A stretch of 64,000 nucleotides of DNA from an uncultured Oscillospiraceae bacterium (GTDB lineage: Bacteria; Bacillota; Clostridia; Oscillospirales; Ruminococcaceae). The first letter of the stretch is position 1; every line of letters starts with the position of its first letter. This document shows positions 51,918 to 60,214 of this stretch, piece by piece. The position numbers and the translations under genes are program-made. The DNA lies in contig UQSL01000003.1 of the NCBI GenBank assembly GCA_900543705.1, positions 28,439 to 92,438 on the forward strand. The letters are read 5' to 3'. The notes under the pieces were generated by a model. The model had not been told where the DNA came from. It saw only the letters and a list, made by a program, of their open reading frames with translations, and searched no databases.

Positions 51918-54521
51918 TTATTTTGGATCTTCTGTGTCGTTTCCGGAAGAAGAAATCGGCTTACCGCTGTCCGGTTCACAAGGTATCCTGGAGACTGTCT
52001 CCTTAAAAGAGGATTTCCCTTCTGCTTCGTTGGGCGGCTTTATAGCCGCATCCCTTGCCGGGAGATCCATGGAAAGGAAAAGCCCCTCATCCTGTACCGG
52101 ATGTTCCTCCATGACCCGCTGCATACTGAGGATATCCTCTTCCGCAAGGCCCATGGCCGGCTTTTCATAGCGCTCCGGATGGCGGCGTTTGTCTAAGTGC
52201 ACCCACAGCAGGTAGATCAGGAATAGTACCACAAATCCACCGGTCATCCACAGCCCGGGGATGAGCCCTGGCGTCATATAGTCAAAGCGGATCGTGATGT
52301 CCTGCCCGGCGGGACAACGCACCGCCATGAAGCCCTTATTGCATTTGATAATCTCCGCTGCCTGGCCGTTTACCGTGGCGGTAAATCCCTTATCATAGGG
52401 GACGGAGAAAAAGACCAGATTTTCCCGCTCCAAATTGATTTTGGCGGTAAAGCCCTTGGAATCCGTCTCAAAGGAATAGGCGCTTGTTGCTGCACGTGCC
52501 CGTGCATCCGCGGTATGGGAAGAGGTTGTGAGGTCGGAGAATTCCTCCGACGGCAGGCGGGTGAGAAGATCGCTGTTTTTTTGTTCTTCCCCGTCTTCCA
52601 ACAAAATAGCTTTCAGCAATACCTTATCCTTCGCTTTGTTTGCGACAGATTTGTAATCGCTTGCCGTGATATAGTAATCATAGGTGAAGCCCATCGGGAT
52701 ATAGGCCTCATTTTCGTAGATATCGAATCCATTCTGGCTGGTATAATAGGTAAACCCGTCCATCGGCTGATAACCGTCTGCCTTTTCCTGGTTGACAAAG
52801 CAATACTTGACGCTTAACAGGGAGCGCAGTGCGTGATAGGACTGGTCAGGGCGGGAGCCGACGGAGCGCTCGATTCCCATGGAAGTGTAAAACTCCATAA
52901 TCGAGGCGGGGACGATGGAGTGAAACGCCTGAATGGTCGGCATATCCCAGAACATCGCCTCATTGTCCATTCCTTCATACACATCCGTGCGGTAAAAGGT
53001 ATCCTTGTCAAGGTTGATATGTTCTTTTCCATGCAGAGCGGTTTCAATAATCCACCTGTCGTCATACGAATGCGTTTTTCCCAGTGCAATAAAGTAGATG
53101 GAATAAAAGACGGTAATAAAACACAGGGCTACAAGCGAGCACTGATAGAGTAGGTGTTTTTCTTTTTTAAACGTCTTCACGAGCATCACGACAAAAATCA
53201 GGGAGACCACCGTAATGCCGACGTAAATCCAGAACCTATCAGGATAGGTATACAGTCCAATTTTATCCTTGCCGTCCACCGTCGTGGGAGTGAAGCCGAT
53301 CATGATGGTGAAGAAAACCACACCGACAGCGGTCCATTTGATTCCGGTCGAGAACTGGTCAATGTGCTCATCCAGTGAAACGGAGGTCATGGTGGCCATG
53401 ATGAGTAGCGGCATATAAAACCATCGGGCATAGTAGGAGCCGTTGAGCAGATAGAAGACGGAATTAAGCCCCGGAATCAGGGCAAAAATCAGACAGGCGA
53501 CGAGCAGGCGGGAAAAGCCGCGCTTTGGCCGCGCCTTCATGTAGGCAATCACCCCGGTCAGAGTAAAGAGAGGCAGATAAGCAGAAAGGGATGCCCACTT
53601 GTTGTCCGCATCCGGAAAGAAGTTCGGCCTTGCCGGAATATCCGGCGGGAAGAACAGGCTCGCGATAATGTTCGGATAGCGCTGCTCCTTGCCATACAGC
53701 CAGAAATTGAATCCGGTCAGGTAGCTGAAGGTTCGCGGGTTGTCCGCAATGGCGAGATAGGAGGGGATGAGCACCACGGCGGCCATCCCAACGCCGAGGA
53801 TCGATTCAATTGCAAGGCTGATAAAGGTGCGTAAATCGATTCGGAAGTCCTTGTCCATCAGCATCCGTGCAAAAAAGTAGAGCACCAGAAAGGCAACCTG
53901 CCCGGCAAAGAAGAAGTAGTTGAGAGAGGCCATTACAAAGACCATCAGGCCGAAAACGCCCCGTTTTTTCTCCACGACGGCAAACTCTAAGGAGAGCAGA
54001 AGCAGGGGAAACAACGCTGTTACATCGTTAAAGTGGTTGAAAAAAACATTGTACACATTAAAGCCGGAAAATGCATAAAGCAGTGCCCCGATCAGGCTCA
54101 TGTTTACATTTTTACAGAAGCGCCGGATATAGGCATAGGAGGTCACTGCCGCCACACCAAATTTGAGGATGAGGAGCGGCGCCATCAGGTAGTTGACTGC
54201 GGCGCTCGGGAAGAGCAGGGTCAGCCAGAAAAACGGACTGGTCAGCAGGTAAAAGGTGTACGACCCGATAAAGTTTGCACCAAGGTCAGTGTTCCAATCC
54301 CAGAAGATGTTTCCGCTAAGCACACTGTCATGGGCATGCTGGTAGAAAGGAATCTGCTGGACGTTGAAGTCCCCGTAAAAAAGGAAATACCCCTTATCAT
54401 AAATTAAAAATGGAAGAAAAATCACTGCTGCAACGGCAATGGCAAACAAAAAAACCTTTAAGTAGGATCCTTTTTTCTCGGTTTGAATTGTGGATATCTG
54501 CAAAGAAAAGCGCCCCCTCAT
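51918..54521 (-). CDS. YfhO family membrane protein
   Basis: 867 residues, ATG with AGGAGA upstream. About twelve or more membrane helices at the N-terminus (YFLFYGDFNVQQIPFYQH is the family's first extracellular motif, with its acidic residue; WDWNTDLGANFIGSYTFY follows), then an extracytoplasmic domain (about 480-780) and a last helix before a charged cytoplasmic tail. In Bacillus and Listeria YfhO/GtcA-linked proteins help glycosylate lipoteichoic acid or other wall polymers. A GT-C glycosyltransferase function is likely. Stand-alone gene. Confidence 0.86.
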   Translation of the reverse strand: MRGRFSLQISTIQTEKKGSYLKVFLFAIAVAAVIFLPFLIYDKGYFLFYGDFNVQQIPFYQHAHDSVLSGNIFWDWNTDLGANFIGSYTFYLLTSPFFWLTLLFPSAAVNYLMAPLLILKFGVAAVTSYAYIRRFCKNVNMSLIGALLYAFSGFNVYNVFFNHFNDVTALFPLLLLSLEFAVVEKKRGVFGLMVFVMASLNYFFFAGQVAFLVLYFFARMLMDKDFRIDLRTFISLAIESILGVGMAAVVLIPSYLAIADNPRTFSYLTGFNFWLYGKEQRYPNIIASLFFPPDIPARPNFFPDADNKWASLSAYLPLFTLTGVIAYMKARPKRGFSRLLVACLIFALIPGLNSVFYLLNGSYYARWFYMPLLIMATMTSVSLDEHIDQFSTGIKWTAVGVVFFTIMIGFTPTTVDGKDKIGLYTYPDRFWIYVGITVVSLIFVVMLVKTFKKEKHLLYQCSLVALCFITVFYSIYFIALGKTHSYDDRWIIETALHGKEHINLDKDTFYRTDVYEGMDNEAMFWDMPTIQAFHSIVPASIMEFYTSMGIERSVGSRPDQSYHALRSLLSVKYCFVNQEKADGYQPMDGFTYYTSQNGFDIYENEAYIPMGFTYDYYITASDYKSVANKAKDKVLLKAILLEDGEEQKNSDLLTRLPSEEFSDLTTSSHTADARARAATSAYSFETDSKGFTAKINLERENLVFFSVPYDKGFTATVNGQAAEIIKCNKGFMAVRCPAGQDITIRFDYMTPGLIPGLWMTGGFVVLFLIYLLWVHLDKRRHPERYEKPAMGLAEEDILSMQRVMEEHPVQDEGLFLSMDLPARDAAIKPPNEAEGKSSFKETVSRIPCEPDSGKPISSSGNDTEDPK

Positions 54522-54574
54522 GAGTCGTTCTCCTATTTAGTATACCATAAAGGACGGGGCTTGAACACGAAATT

Positions 54575-54922
54575 TTGGTAAAATCCACCTTGCATCGGGA
54601 TTTTGCTCTTCGTACTCAACCGGGATACCGTAGGCTGGGCTATTCCATTACCGCATTTTTAGCTCCGGACAGCTGGGGAAAAGGATTTCTCACCCAGGTT
54701 CTCATTTGCATTCGGAAATATGGCCTGCATACCTTGCATATGGAGTATCTGGAGGCCTGTGCGGTGAAGTAAAATATCGGTTCCTGCAAAGGCTGCCTGA
54801 AGGCGGGCTTTTATCTCTGCCAGCAGCGCACCTATGATGACTGGGACGGGGTTTTGAATGTTTACCGGATCAACCGCGACGGTCGGGTCACTCAAACAGA
54901 AAAATTGCACAATATAGATTGA
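54575..54922 (+). pseudogene. GNAT acetyltransferase remnant
   Basis: One frame reads LGYSITAFLAPDSWGKGFLT and MEYLEACAVK, then TAA at 54770-54772, then NIGSCKGCLKAGFYLCQQR and YDDWDGVLNVYRI to TGA. This is the RimJ/RimL-type GNAT C-terminal half (WGKGF, N-x-x-S...KAGF, GV-x-VYRI) with a premature stop and the first 60 or so residues missing. No function expected. Confidence 0.8.
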
Positions 54923-54950
54923 CATTAAGATACTTTTGTGGTAGGGTAAT
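54917..54950 (+). promoter_or_regulatory. promoter-like sequence of a small transcript
   Basis: A perfect TTGACA (54919-54924 region) with TAGGGT about 17 bases on. The -35 overlaps the stop of the GNAT remnant. Only the -35 box is strong. Confidence 0.4.
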
Positions 54951-55012
54951 CTATAGTTGTTAAGAAACTGTTAGTAGTTTGAGAATGATTCCTAGAAAGG
55001 CAGGTGGACAAT

Positions 55013-55129
55013 GTGTTAAAGCGTAATGATAATTTGCAGGTAAGTCGTACGGTTCATGATCTGAATATGCCCGCAGGGGAATTCTACGCGTTTGTGCCAA
55101 ATTGTCCGCCGCCCATAATCGGACGATAA
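55013..55129 (+). CDS. possible 38-residue small protein
   Basis: GTG start with AGGTGG 6 bases upstream, open to TAA. The product begins MLKRNDNLQVSRTVHDL and ends in a hydrophobic part with FYAFVPNCPPPIIGR. It is framed by a -35-like TTGACA upstream and a strong terminator 40 bases after the stop, so it looks like a self-contained small gene. No family recognised; no modification or export gene nearby. Confidence 0.4.
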   Translation: MLKRNDNLQVSRTVHDLNMPAGEFYAFVPNCPPPIIGR

Positions 55130-55169
55130 TCTCTATTTTGTATAATTGAATTTGATTGATACAAATTGG

Positions 55170-55208
55170 AAAGACACATCTGCGTATTTTACGGGATGTG
55201 TCTTTTTT
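55170..55208 (+). terminator. terminator of the small transcript
   Basis: Stem AAAGACACATC/GATGTGTCTTT with 14-base loop and a TTTTTT tail. Confidence 0.85.
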
Positions 55209-55256
55209 ATTAGTGTCTTAAGACAGTTGCGTGTGAGGGCGAAGCGGAAACACTCA

Positions 55257-55286
55257 ACAAAAAACCCACCCGCTGTGCGGGTGGGT
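55257..55286 (-). terminator. strong minus-strand terminator
   Basis: A perfect 10-bp GC-rich stem ACCCACCCGC/GCGGGTGGGT with a 3-base loop, followed by TTTTTTG on the minus strand. It lies 150 bases beyond the HEPN gene's first terminator. Confidence 0.8.
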
Positions 55287-55404
55287 AACAAAGGTTAATG
55301 CCCTCTACCGGGTCGCCCTGCACGCAGTCGAAGAGAAACGAGGATGCCGCTACTCACCGGTTGCCGCTTTTGCCGAGGCGTGGAACACCAGGGCCTTGTA
55401 ACGG
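55287..55404 (-). other. region between two minus-strand terminators, no ORF
   Basis: 118 GC-balanced bases with no convincing ORF, flanked on both sides by leftward terminators. It could be a small RNA or the 3' end of a lost gene. Confidence 0.3.
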
Positions 55405-55436
55405 AAAATCCCCTGCCCAAAATTACGGGCAGGGGA
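55405..55436 (-). terminator. terminator of the HEPN gene
   Basis: A perfect 10-bp stem TCCCCTGCCC/GGGCAGGGGA with an 8-base loop and TTTTCC tail on the minus strand, 6 bases after the stop at 55442. Confidence 0.75.
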
Positions 55437-55441
55437 TGGAG

Positions 55442-55915
55442 TTAGGCTTCTTTGGGAGGATTCGTCCTTTCAGAGGGCGCACGGGGCGTAATGTCCTCGT
55501 CATCTTCGTCAAAAATGGTGTCCAGGATGAAGTTGTACATATCAGTCGCCATTGTCACGGCCTTTTCGATTTGAGAGCGGGTGAGAAAGAACGGTACGTC
55601 GGTTGGGTATCGGGTGGAGATGTAAAAGCTGTTTAAAAATACACTTTCATCCAAAAACTCGGTAAAGGCCCAGTCATAGGCACAAGCCTTTTTACACAGC
55701 CAGGTAAGGTTGTGCCCGTCGTAGAGGTTGCCTGTTTCCATCAGCAAGAAGCCCTTAATGGCTTTCTCAATGCACTGCTGGCAGTGGAACGCACAGGCAA
55801 GGTAGCAGGCTTCGTCCTGGGAAAGGAGCCTTGCCGCGCGAATATCGGTGTAAGCCCGCATAATCCAATCCCGGAAACGGCGGCTGTCGGAACCTCGGGT
55901 CTTGCGCCTACTCAT
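55442..55915 (-). CDS. HEPN domain-containing protein
   Basis: 157 residues, helical. The HEPN core is recognisable in WIMRAYTDIRAARLL, ACAFHCQQCIEKAIKGFLL and FYISTRYPTDVP. The R-x4-6-H RNase motif is not clearly present, as in the antitoxin- or adaptor-like HEPN proteins that pair with nucleotidyltransferases. ATG overlapping the stop of the nucleotidyltransferase-like gene by 8 bases, so the pair is coupled. Acidic C-terminus. Confidence 0.8.
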   Translation of the reverse strand: MSRRKTRGSDSRRFRDWIMRAYTDIRAARLLSQDEACYLACAFHCQQCIEKAIKGFLLMETGNLYDGHNLTWLCKKACAYDWAFTEFLDESVFLNSFYISTRYPTDVPFFLTRSQIEKAVTMATDMYNFILDTIFDEDDEDITPRAPSERTNPPKEA

Positions 55916-56279
55916 AAATCACCAGCCCCGTTCGGTCGAGCTTCCAGGCAAAGGAACCGACTTCATCGGCCAGTTGCTCCCACTCCTCACGGGTGTACAC
56001 GAGCAGGTCAAAGGGAATTTCACAGTCCGCCTGCAAATAGACGCTGCGTTCGATATCCCTTTTGTTGTCGACTGGGGAAATAATACACAGCTTAAAGCTG
56101 GTCACATTGCCGGATAAATCCTTTTTCTGGCTGAACAGAATAATTTTATCTGGGTGAAAATGACAGATAATAAAACGGGAAACCGTATCAATCGGAGAAC
56201 CTTTTTCCATGAGGCGATTACACATCCCTTCACATGTGGCGCCGGAGAGAATGAAGACTTTCTTTTCTGTCTTCATCAT
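55908..56279 (-). CDS. degenerate nucleotidyltransferase (MNT)-like partner of HEPN
   Basis: 123 residues. The pattern PDKIILFSQKKD, then LCIISPVDNKRDIERSVYL and FDLLVYTREEWEQL follows the MNT fold (ILFGSRARG, SDIDLLVI and the third Asp in vDiivyT). However, the GS pair is replaced by SQ, and the D-x-D is missing. Only the late Asp remains. It is probably catalytically inactive. The start is one of two adjacent ATG codons at 56276-56279. Confidence 0.65.
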   Translation of the reverse strand: MMKTEKKVFILSGATCEGMCNRLMEKGSPIDTVSRFIICHFHPDKIILFSQKKDLSGNVTSFKLCIISPVDNKRDIERSVYLQADCEIPFDLLVYTREEWEQLADEVGSFAWKLDRTGLVIYE

Positions 56280-56454
56280 AGCAGATTTCTCTTTGCTCTA
56301 CAAGTAAAGTTCAGATTGATAACCTTGCACAGTTTTCCGGAGGGAAAATTCTCTTATACAGTTTGCACAATTTCTAAAAGGAAATAACGGTTATTATACA
56401 ATGGAATCTGTTATATGAGTGGAAATAATTATATAAAAGGGGAGGAATAAAACG
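56280..56454. other. divergent intergenic region
   Basis: 175 bases between the HEPN/MNT pair and the ABC exporter. Contains ATAACGGTTAT (56383-56393 area), an imperfect palindrome, and AT-rich boxes, but no clear promoter pair. Confidence 0.35.
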
Positions 56455-58215
56455 ATGTTACAAATCAAGTGGGTTTGGAAAAACCTAAAGGGGTATCACG
56501 GCCGCTACATCGTCGGCCTGATTCTGGCAGTGGTCGCCTCTGCCATGGTCATCATCAACCCGCAGCTGACACAGCTGCTCATCGATTATGTCGTGACCGG
56601 GCAGCCGGATGAGACGGGACAAATCATCCACTACACGCAGTATCTGCTGCCACTGGCCGGAGCGATGTGCTTGGCACAGCTGATTCGTGTGACAATGAAC
56701 GTCAGTGCGTCGTATACCATGGATTACTGCGCGCAGGGCATGAAGGTCAATATCCTGACCGTACTCTACCATAAAATCCAGTCGCAGGACATGGCCTATT
56801 ATGACCGAAACCGTACCGGGGATCTGATGACAAGAATGACAGGAGATACGGATAATGTCCGTTTTACCGTCGGATGGGCGGTACGCCGTCTGGTTACGGC
56901 AGTCTTTTTGTTTGTCGCAACCATCATTTACTTTTTTACCATCAATGTATATTTTACCCTCTCCATGCTAATCATCACACCGATTTTGCTGTTTATCTCG
57001 ATTCGCTTTCGCCGCCGTGTGCGCTCAAAGTACTCGATTTTGAGAGAGCGCCTGTCGGAGATGAACACAAACGCCCAGGAAAATATTGAGGCCAACCGTG
57101 TGGTTAAGGCGTTTGCAAGGGAGGATTACGAAAAGAAGAAATTCGATGAAAAAAACCGCAATTATCGTCAGGCAAGCCTGGATGCAAACTTCACCTGGCT
57201 GCACTACATGCCAATTATGGAGTTTTTATCCAACTCCCTGACCATCATCACCGTTTTGGTCGGCGGCTTTTTCATCATCATTGGCCAACTGACTCCGGGC
57301 CAGCTCTCCGCGTTTTCCGCACTTTCCTGGGCGGTTTCCCAGCCGATGCGAGATCTCGGTATGATCTTAAACGATCTGCAGCGCTTCTCCGCCTCTGCAA
57401 ACAAGGTTATCGAAATGTACTATGGAAACCCGGACATTGTGGACAAGGACAATGCCAAATACTCCGACAGCCGGCTTGGGGGCTCAGTCAAATTTGAGGA
57501 TGTCAGCTTCGCCTTTGGCGACAACCAGGTTTTCGACCACATCAGTTTTGAGGTAAGTCCTGGGGAAACAGTGGCCATCATGGGCTCGACCGGTTCGGGC
57601 AAGACCTCCCTTGTCAACCTGATTGCGCGCTTTTACGATGTTACCGGCGGAAGGGTATTAGTTGACGGAGTAGATGTCCGCGACTGGCATTTGCAGTCTT
57701 TGCGATCCAACATCGGTATGGCGACGCAGGAGGTCTTTTTGTTCTCGGATACCATCGACGGCAACATCGCCTACGGCGATTCCGACATGCCGGAGGAAGA
57801 TACGAGACGCTTTGCCCACGCGGCGGCAGCGGACTTCATCTATGGGCTGGAGGATGGCTTTGAAACCATCATTGGCGAGCGGGGCGTCGGGCTTTCCGGC
57901 GGGCAAAAGCAGAGGCTTGCGCTAGCGCGCGCCCTAGCCATCAAGCCCCCGATCCTTGTCTTAGACGATACAACCTCCGCGGTTGACATGGAAACCGAAA
58001 AGGAGATTCAGAAAAATTTGTCCGAGCTCGACTTCCCCTGCACGAAATTTATCATCGCGCAGAGGATTTCCTCGGTCAAGGACGCGGACAAAATCATGAT
58101 CCTCGGCGACGGCGGCATTCGGGAGATGGGTACCCATGAGGAGCTTTTGAAGAAACGCGGGTACTACTATGAAATCTTCAGCCTACAGCACGAGGGCGCA
58201 AAGGTAGGTGCTTAA
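56455..58215 (+). CDS. ABC exporter half, degenerate nucleotide-binding site
   Basis: 586 residues, six helices then an ATPase domain. Walker A GSTGSGKTSL and signature LSGGQKQRLAL are normal, but Walker B ends LVLDDTTSAVD (Asp instead of catalytic Glu) and the switch histidine is Gln (IIAQRISSV). This is typical of the non-canonical half in heterodimeric ABC exporters (like BmrC or TM287). It pairs with the next gene, 3 bases away. Substrate drug or lipid-like, unknown. ATG behind GGGGAGG. Confidence 0.94.
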   Translation: MLQIKWVWKNLKGYHGRYIVGLILAVVASAMVIINPQLTQLLIDYVVTGQPDETGQIIHYTQYLLPLAGAMCLAQLIRVTMNVSASYTMDYCAQGMKVNILTVLYHKIQSQDMAYYDRNRTGDLMTRMTGDTDNVRFTVGWAVRRLVTAVFLFVATIIYFFTINVYFTLSMLIITPILLFISIRFRRRVRSKYSILRERLSEMNTNAQENIEANRVVKAFAREDYEKKKFDEKNRNYRQASLDANFTWLHYMPIMEFLSNSLTIITVLVGGFFIIIGQLTPGQLSAFSALSWAVSQPMRDLGMILNDLQRFSASANKVIEMYYGNPDIVDKDNAKYSDSRLGGSVKFEDVSFAFGDNQVFDHISFEVSPGETVAIMGSTGSGKTSLVNLIARFYDVTGGRVLVDGVDVRDWHLQSLRSNIGMATQEVFLFSDTIDGNIAYGDSDMPEEDTRRFAHAAAADFIYGLEDGFETIIGERGVGLSGGQKQRLALARALAIKPPILVLDDTTSAVDMETEKEIQKNLSELDFPCTKFIIAQRISSVKDADKIMILGDGGIREMGTHEELLKKRGYYYEIFSLQHEGAKVGA

Positions 58216-58218
58216 ACT

Positions 58219-60003
58219 ATGGCTCGCAATAAATTTGACGTAGACGAAAACCTGGAAACCCCCTTTAACATACAGCATTTAAAAAGGAGCTTCGTGTACA
58301 TCAAAAAGCATATGAAGCGGCTTGTCCTGGCTTTGCTGTCGAGCATCATCGGCTCTCTTGCCTCGCTGTGTGGGCCGCTTCTGACCCAGGATGCGCTCAA
58401 CAACGCTGTCCCGGCAGGAGACATCCCCCACCTCATCTGGTGCTCGGTGCTGCTGACCGTTACCATTGTCCTTTCGATTGTGATGATGTGGGTGCGTTCC
58501 CGCATCGCCACCAGGGTCGGGCAGGAAATCGTGTTCGACATGCGCACCGACTTGTTCGCCCATTTGCAGGAACTGCCGTTTTCCTACTATGACGACCGCC
58601 CGCACGGAAAGATCCTCGTGCGTGTCGTGCAGTACATCAACAATGTCTCCAATATGCTTTCCAACGGCCTGCTCAACTTCATCATGGAGTTTATCAACCT
58701 GATTTTTATCGCCGTCTTCATGCTGATTGCAAATGTGAAGCTTGGACTGGTCATCATCGCCGGGCTTCCGGTACTGGTTCTCGTCGTCTGGCTCATCATG
58801 CCGGCGGAGAGAAGGGCTTGGCAGCGTTTTTCCAACAAAAACTCCAATTTAAACGCCTATATCCATGAGAGCATCAACGGTGCGAAAGTTACTCAGGCGT
58901 TTGCAAGAGAAGAGGAGAACGCCGGCATTTTCCACAAGCTTCTAGAAGCTTGCCGGACGACCTTTTTGAAAGGCGTAATTTGCTCCAACTGGGTGTGGTT
59001 TTCCGTCGACAACATCTCCCAGATTGTCACCGCGTTTGTCTATGTGGCGGGCGTGTTCTGGATTCAGCCGATTGTGGAATTCGGGACCCTAATTGCAATG
59101 GGCAACTACGCCTGGCGGTTTTGGCAGCCGATTATGAACATCGCGGACTTGTACAACGATATGATCAACACGGTCGCGTATCTCGAGCGTATCTTTGAGA
59201 CGATGGACGAACCCGTCAGCATCAAAAATGCGGAGGATGCCTATGAGCTTCCCCCCATCAAGGGCGAAGTTGAATTTAAAGATGTGGTGTTCGAATATGA
59301 GCCGGGACGCCCGATTTTGAAAAATATGAGCTTTCAGGTCACTCCGGGCGAGAGCGTCGCCCTCGTTGGTCCGACGGGTGCGGGCAAGACGACGGTCATC
59401 AACCTCATCAGCCGGTTTTACGATATTTCCTCCGGGCAGGTGCTTATCGATGGGCACGAGGTAAACAAGGTTACGTTGAATTCTCTGCGCAGCCAAATGG
59501 GCATTATGATGCAGGACAGTTTTATCTTTTCCGGGAACATCAGGGAGAACATCCGCTATGGCAAGCTCGACGCAACCGATGAGGAAATTGTAAAGGCGGC
59601 GAAAACGGTGAGGGCGGACGAATTCATCCGTTCGATGGAAAAGGGCTACGATACCGAAGTCAACGAGCGCGGCAGCCGCCTGTCGCAGGGGCAAAAGCAG
59701 CTCATTTCCTTTGCCCGAACCCTGATTTCCGATCCAAAGATCCTGATTCTGGATGAGGCGACCTCTTCCATCGACACCAAGACCGAGCGCCTGATGCAGG
59801 AGGGCATTAACCAGATGCTCAAAGGCAGGACCTCGTTTATCATTGCACACCGGCTGTCCACCATCAAAAACTGCGACCGTATTCTGTACATCGATGACGG
59901 GCGCATTGTGGAGAGCGGAAGCCATGAGGAATTGATGGAGCGCAAAGGCGAGTACTACAAGCTCTACACCGCGCAGATAATGGAGATGTCGGTTCCGGCT
60001 TAA
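58219..60003 (+). CDS. ABC exporter half, canonical nucleotide-binding site
   Basis: 594 residues, six helices and an ATPase domain. Walker A GPTGAGKTTV, signature LSQGQKQLISF, Walker B ILILDEATSSID with the catalytic Glu, and switch IIAHRLSTI are all normal. It is the active partner of the preceding half. It starts 3 bases after the previous stop. Confidence 0.94.
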   Translation: MARNKFDVDENLETPFNIQHLKRSFVYIKKHMKRLVLALLSSIIGSLASLCGPLLTQDALNNAVPAGDIPHLIWCSVLLTVTIVLSIVMMWVRSRIATRVGQEIVFDMRTDLFAHLQELPFSYYDDRPHGKILVRVVQYINNVSNMLSNGLLNFIMEFINLIFIAVFMLIANVKLGLVIIAGLPVLVLVVWLIMPAERRAWQRFSNKNSNLNAYIHESINGAKVTQAFAREEENAGIFHKLLEACRTTFLKGVICSNWVWFSVDNISQIVTAFVYVAGVFWIQPIVEFGTLIAMGNYAWRFWQPIMNIADLYNDMINTVAYLERIFETMDEPVSIKNAEDAYELPPIKGEVEFKDVVFEYEPGRPILKNMSFQVTPGESVALVGPTGAGKTTVINLISRFYDISSGQVLIDGHEVNKVTLNSLRSQMGIMMQDSFIFSGNIRENIRYGKLDATDEEIVKAAKTVRADEFIRSMEKGYDTEVNERGSRLSQGQKQLISFARTLISDPKILILDEATSSIDTKTERLMQEGINQMLKGRTSFIIAHRLSTIKNCDRILYIDDGRIVESGSHEELMERKGEYYKLYTAQIMEMSVPA

Positions 60004-60025
60004 CCACGACGGGGAGGATGTACCC

Positions 60026-60190
60026 GACACCATTCGGGATGCCAAACAAAAAGAATTGGTCACTGATGGACTCATACTCCACAGTGACCAAGGGTCGCAG
60101 TATACCTCTCAAGCATATTTTGATCTAAGCCAGGAACACCACATTCAGCCGTACATGTCCAGCTCCGGATCCCTTACGGGATCGGTCCAA
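60026..60190 (+). mobile_element. IS3-family transposase fragment (OrfB C-terminal part)
   Basis: One frame gives RDAKQKELVTDGLILHSDQG, then SQYTSQAYFDLSQEHHIQP. This is the integrase-core motif with the second catalytic Asp (HSDQG) of IS3-group transposases. About 55 codons remain; the element ends and the remainder are gone. It begins 22 bases after the ABC gene stop, so an insertion followed by decay happened here. Confidence 0.8.
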
Positions 60191-60214
60191 AAATACATGG
60201 CGGCGGTTGAGTTT

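Noticed and set aside
55298..55636. 112-residue plus-strand open frame across the HEPN gene end
   Set aside because: Antisense to HEPN and crosses two terminator hairpins; low-quality sequence.
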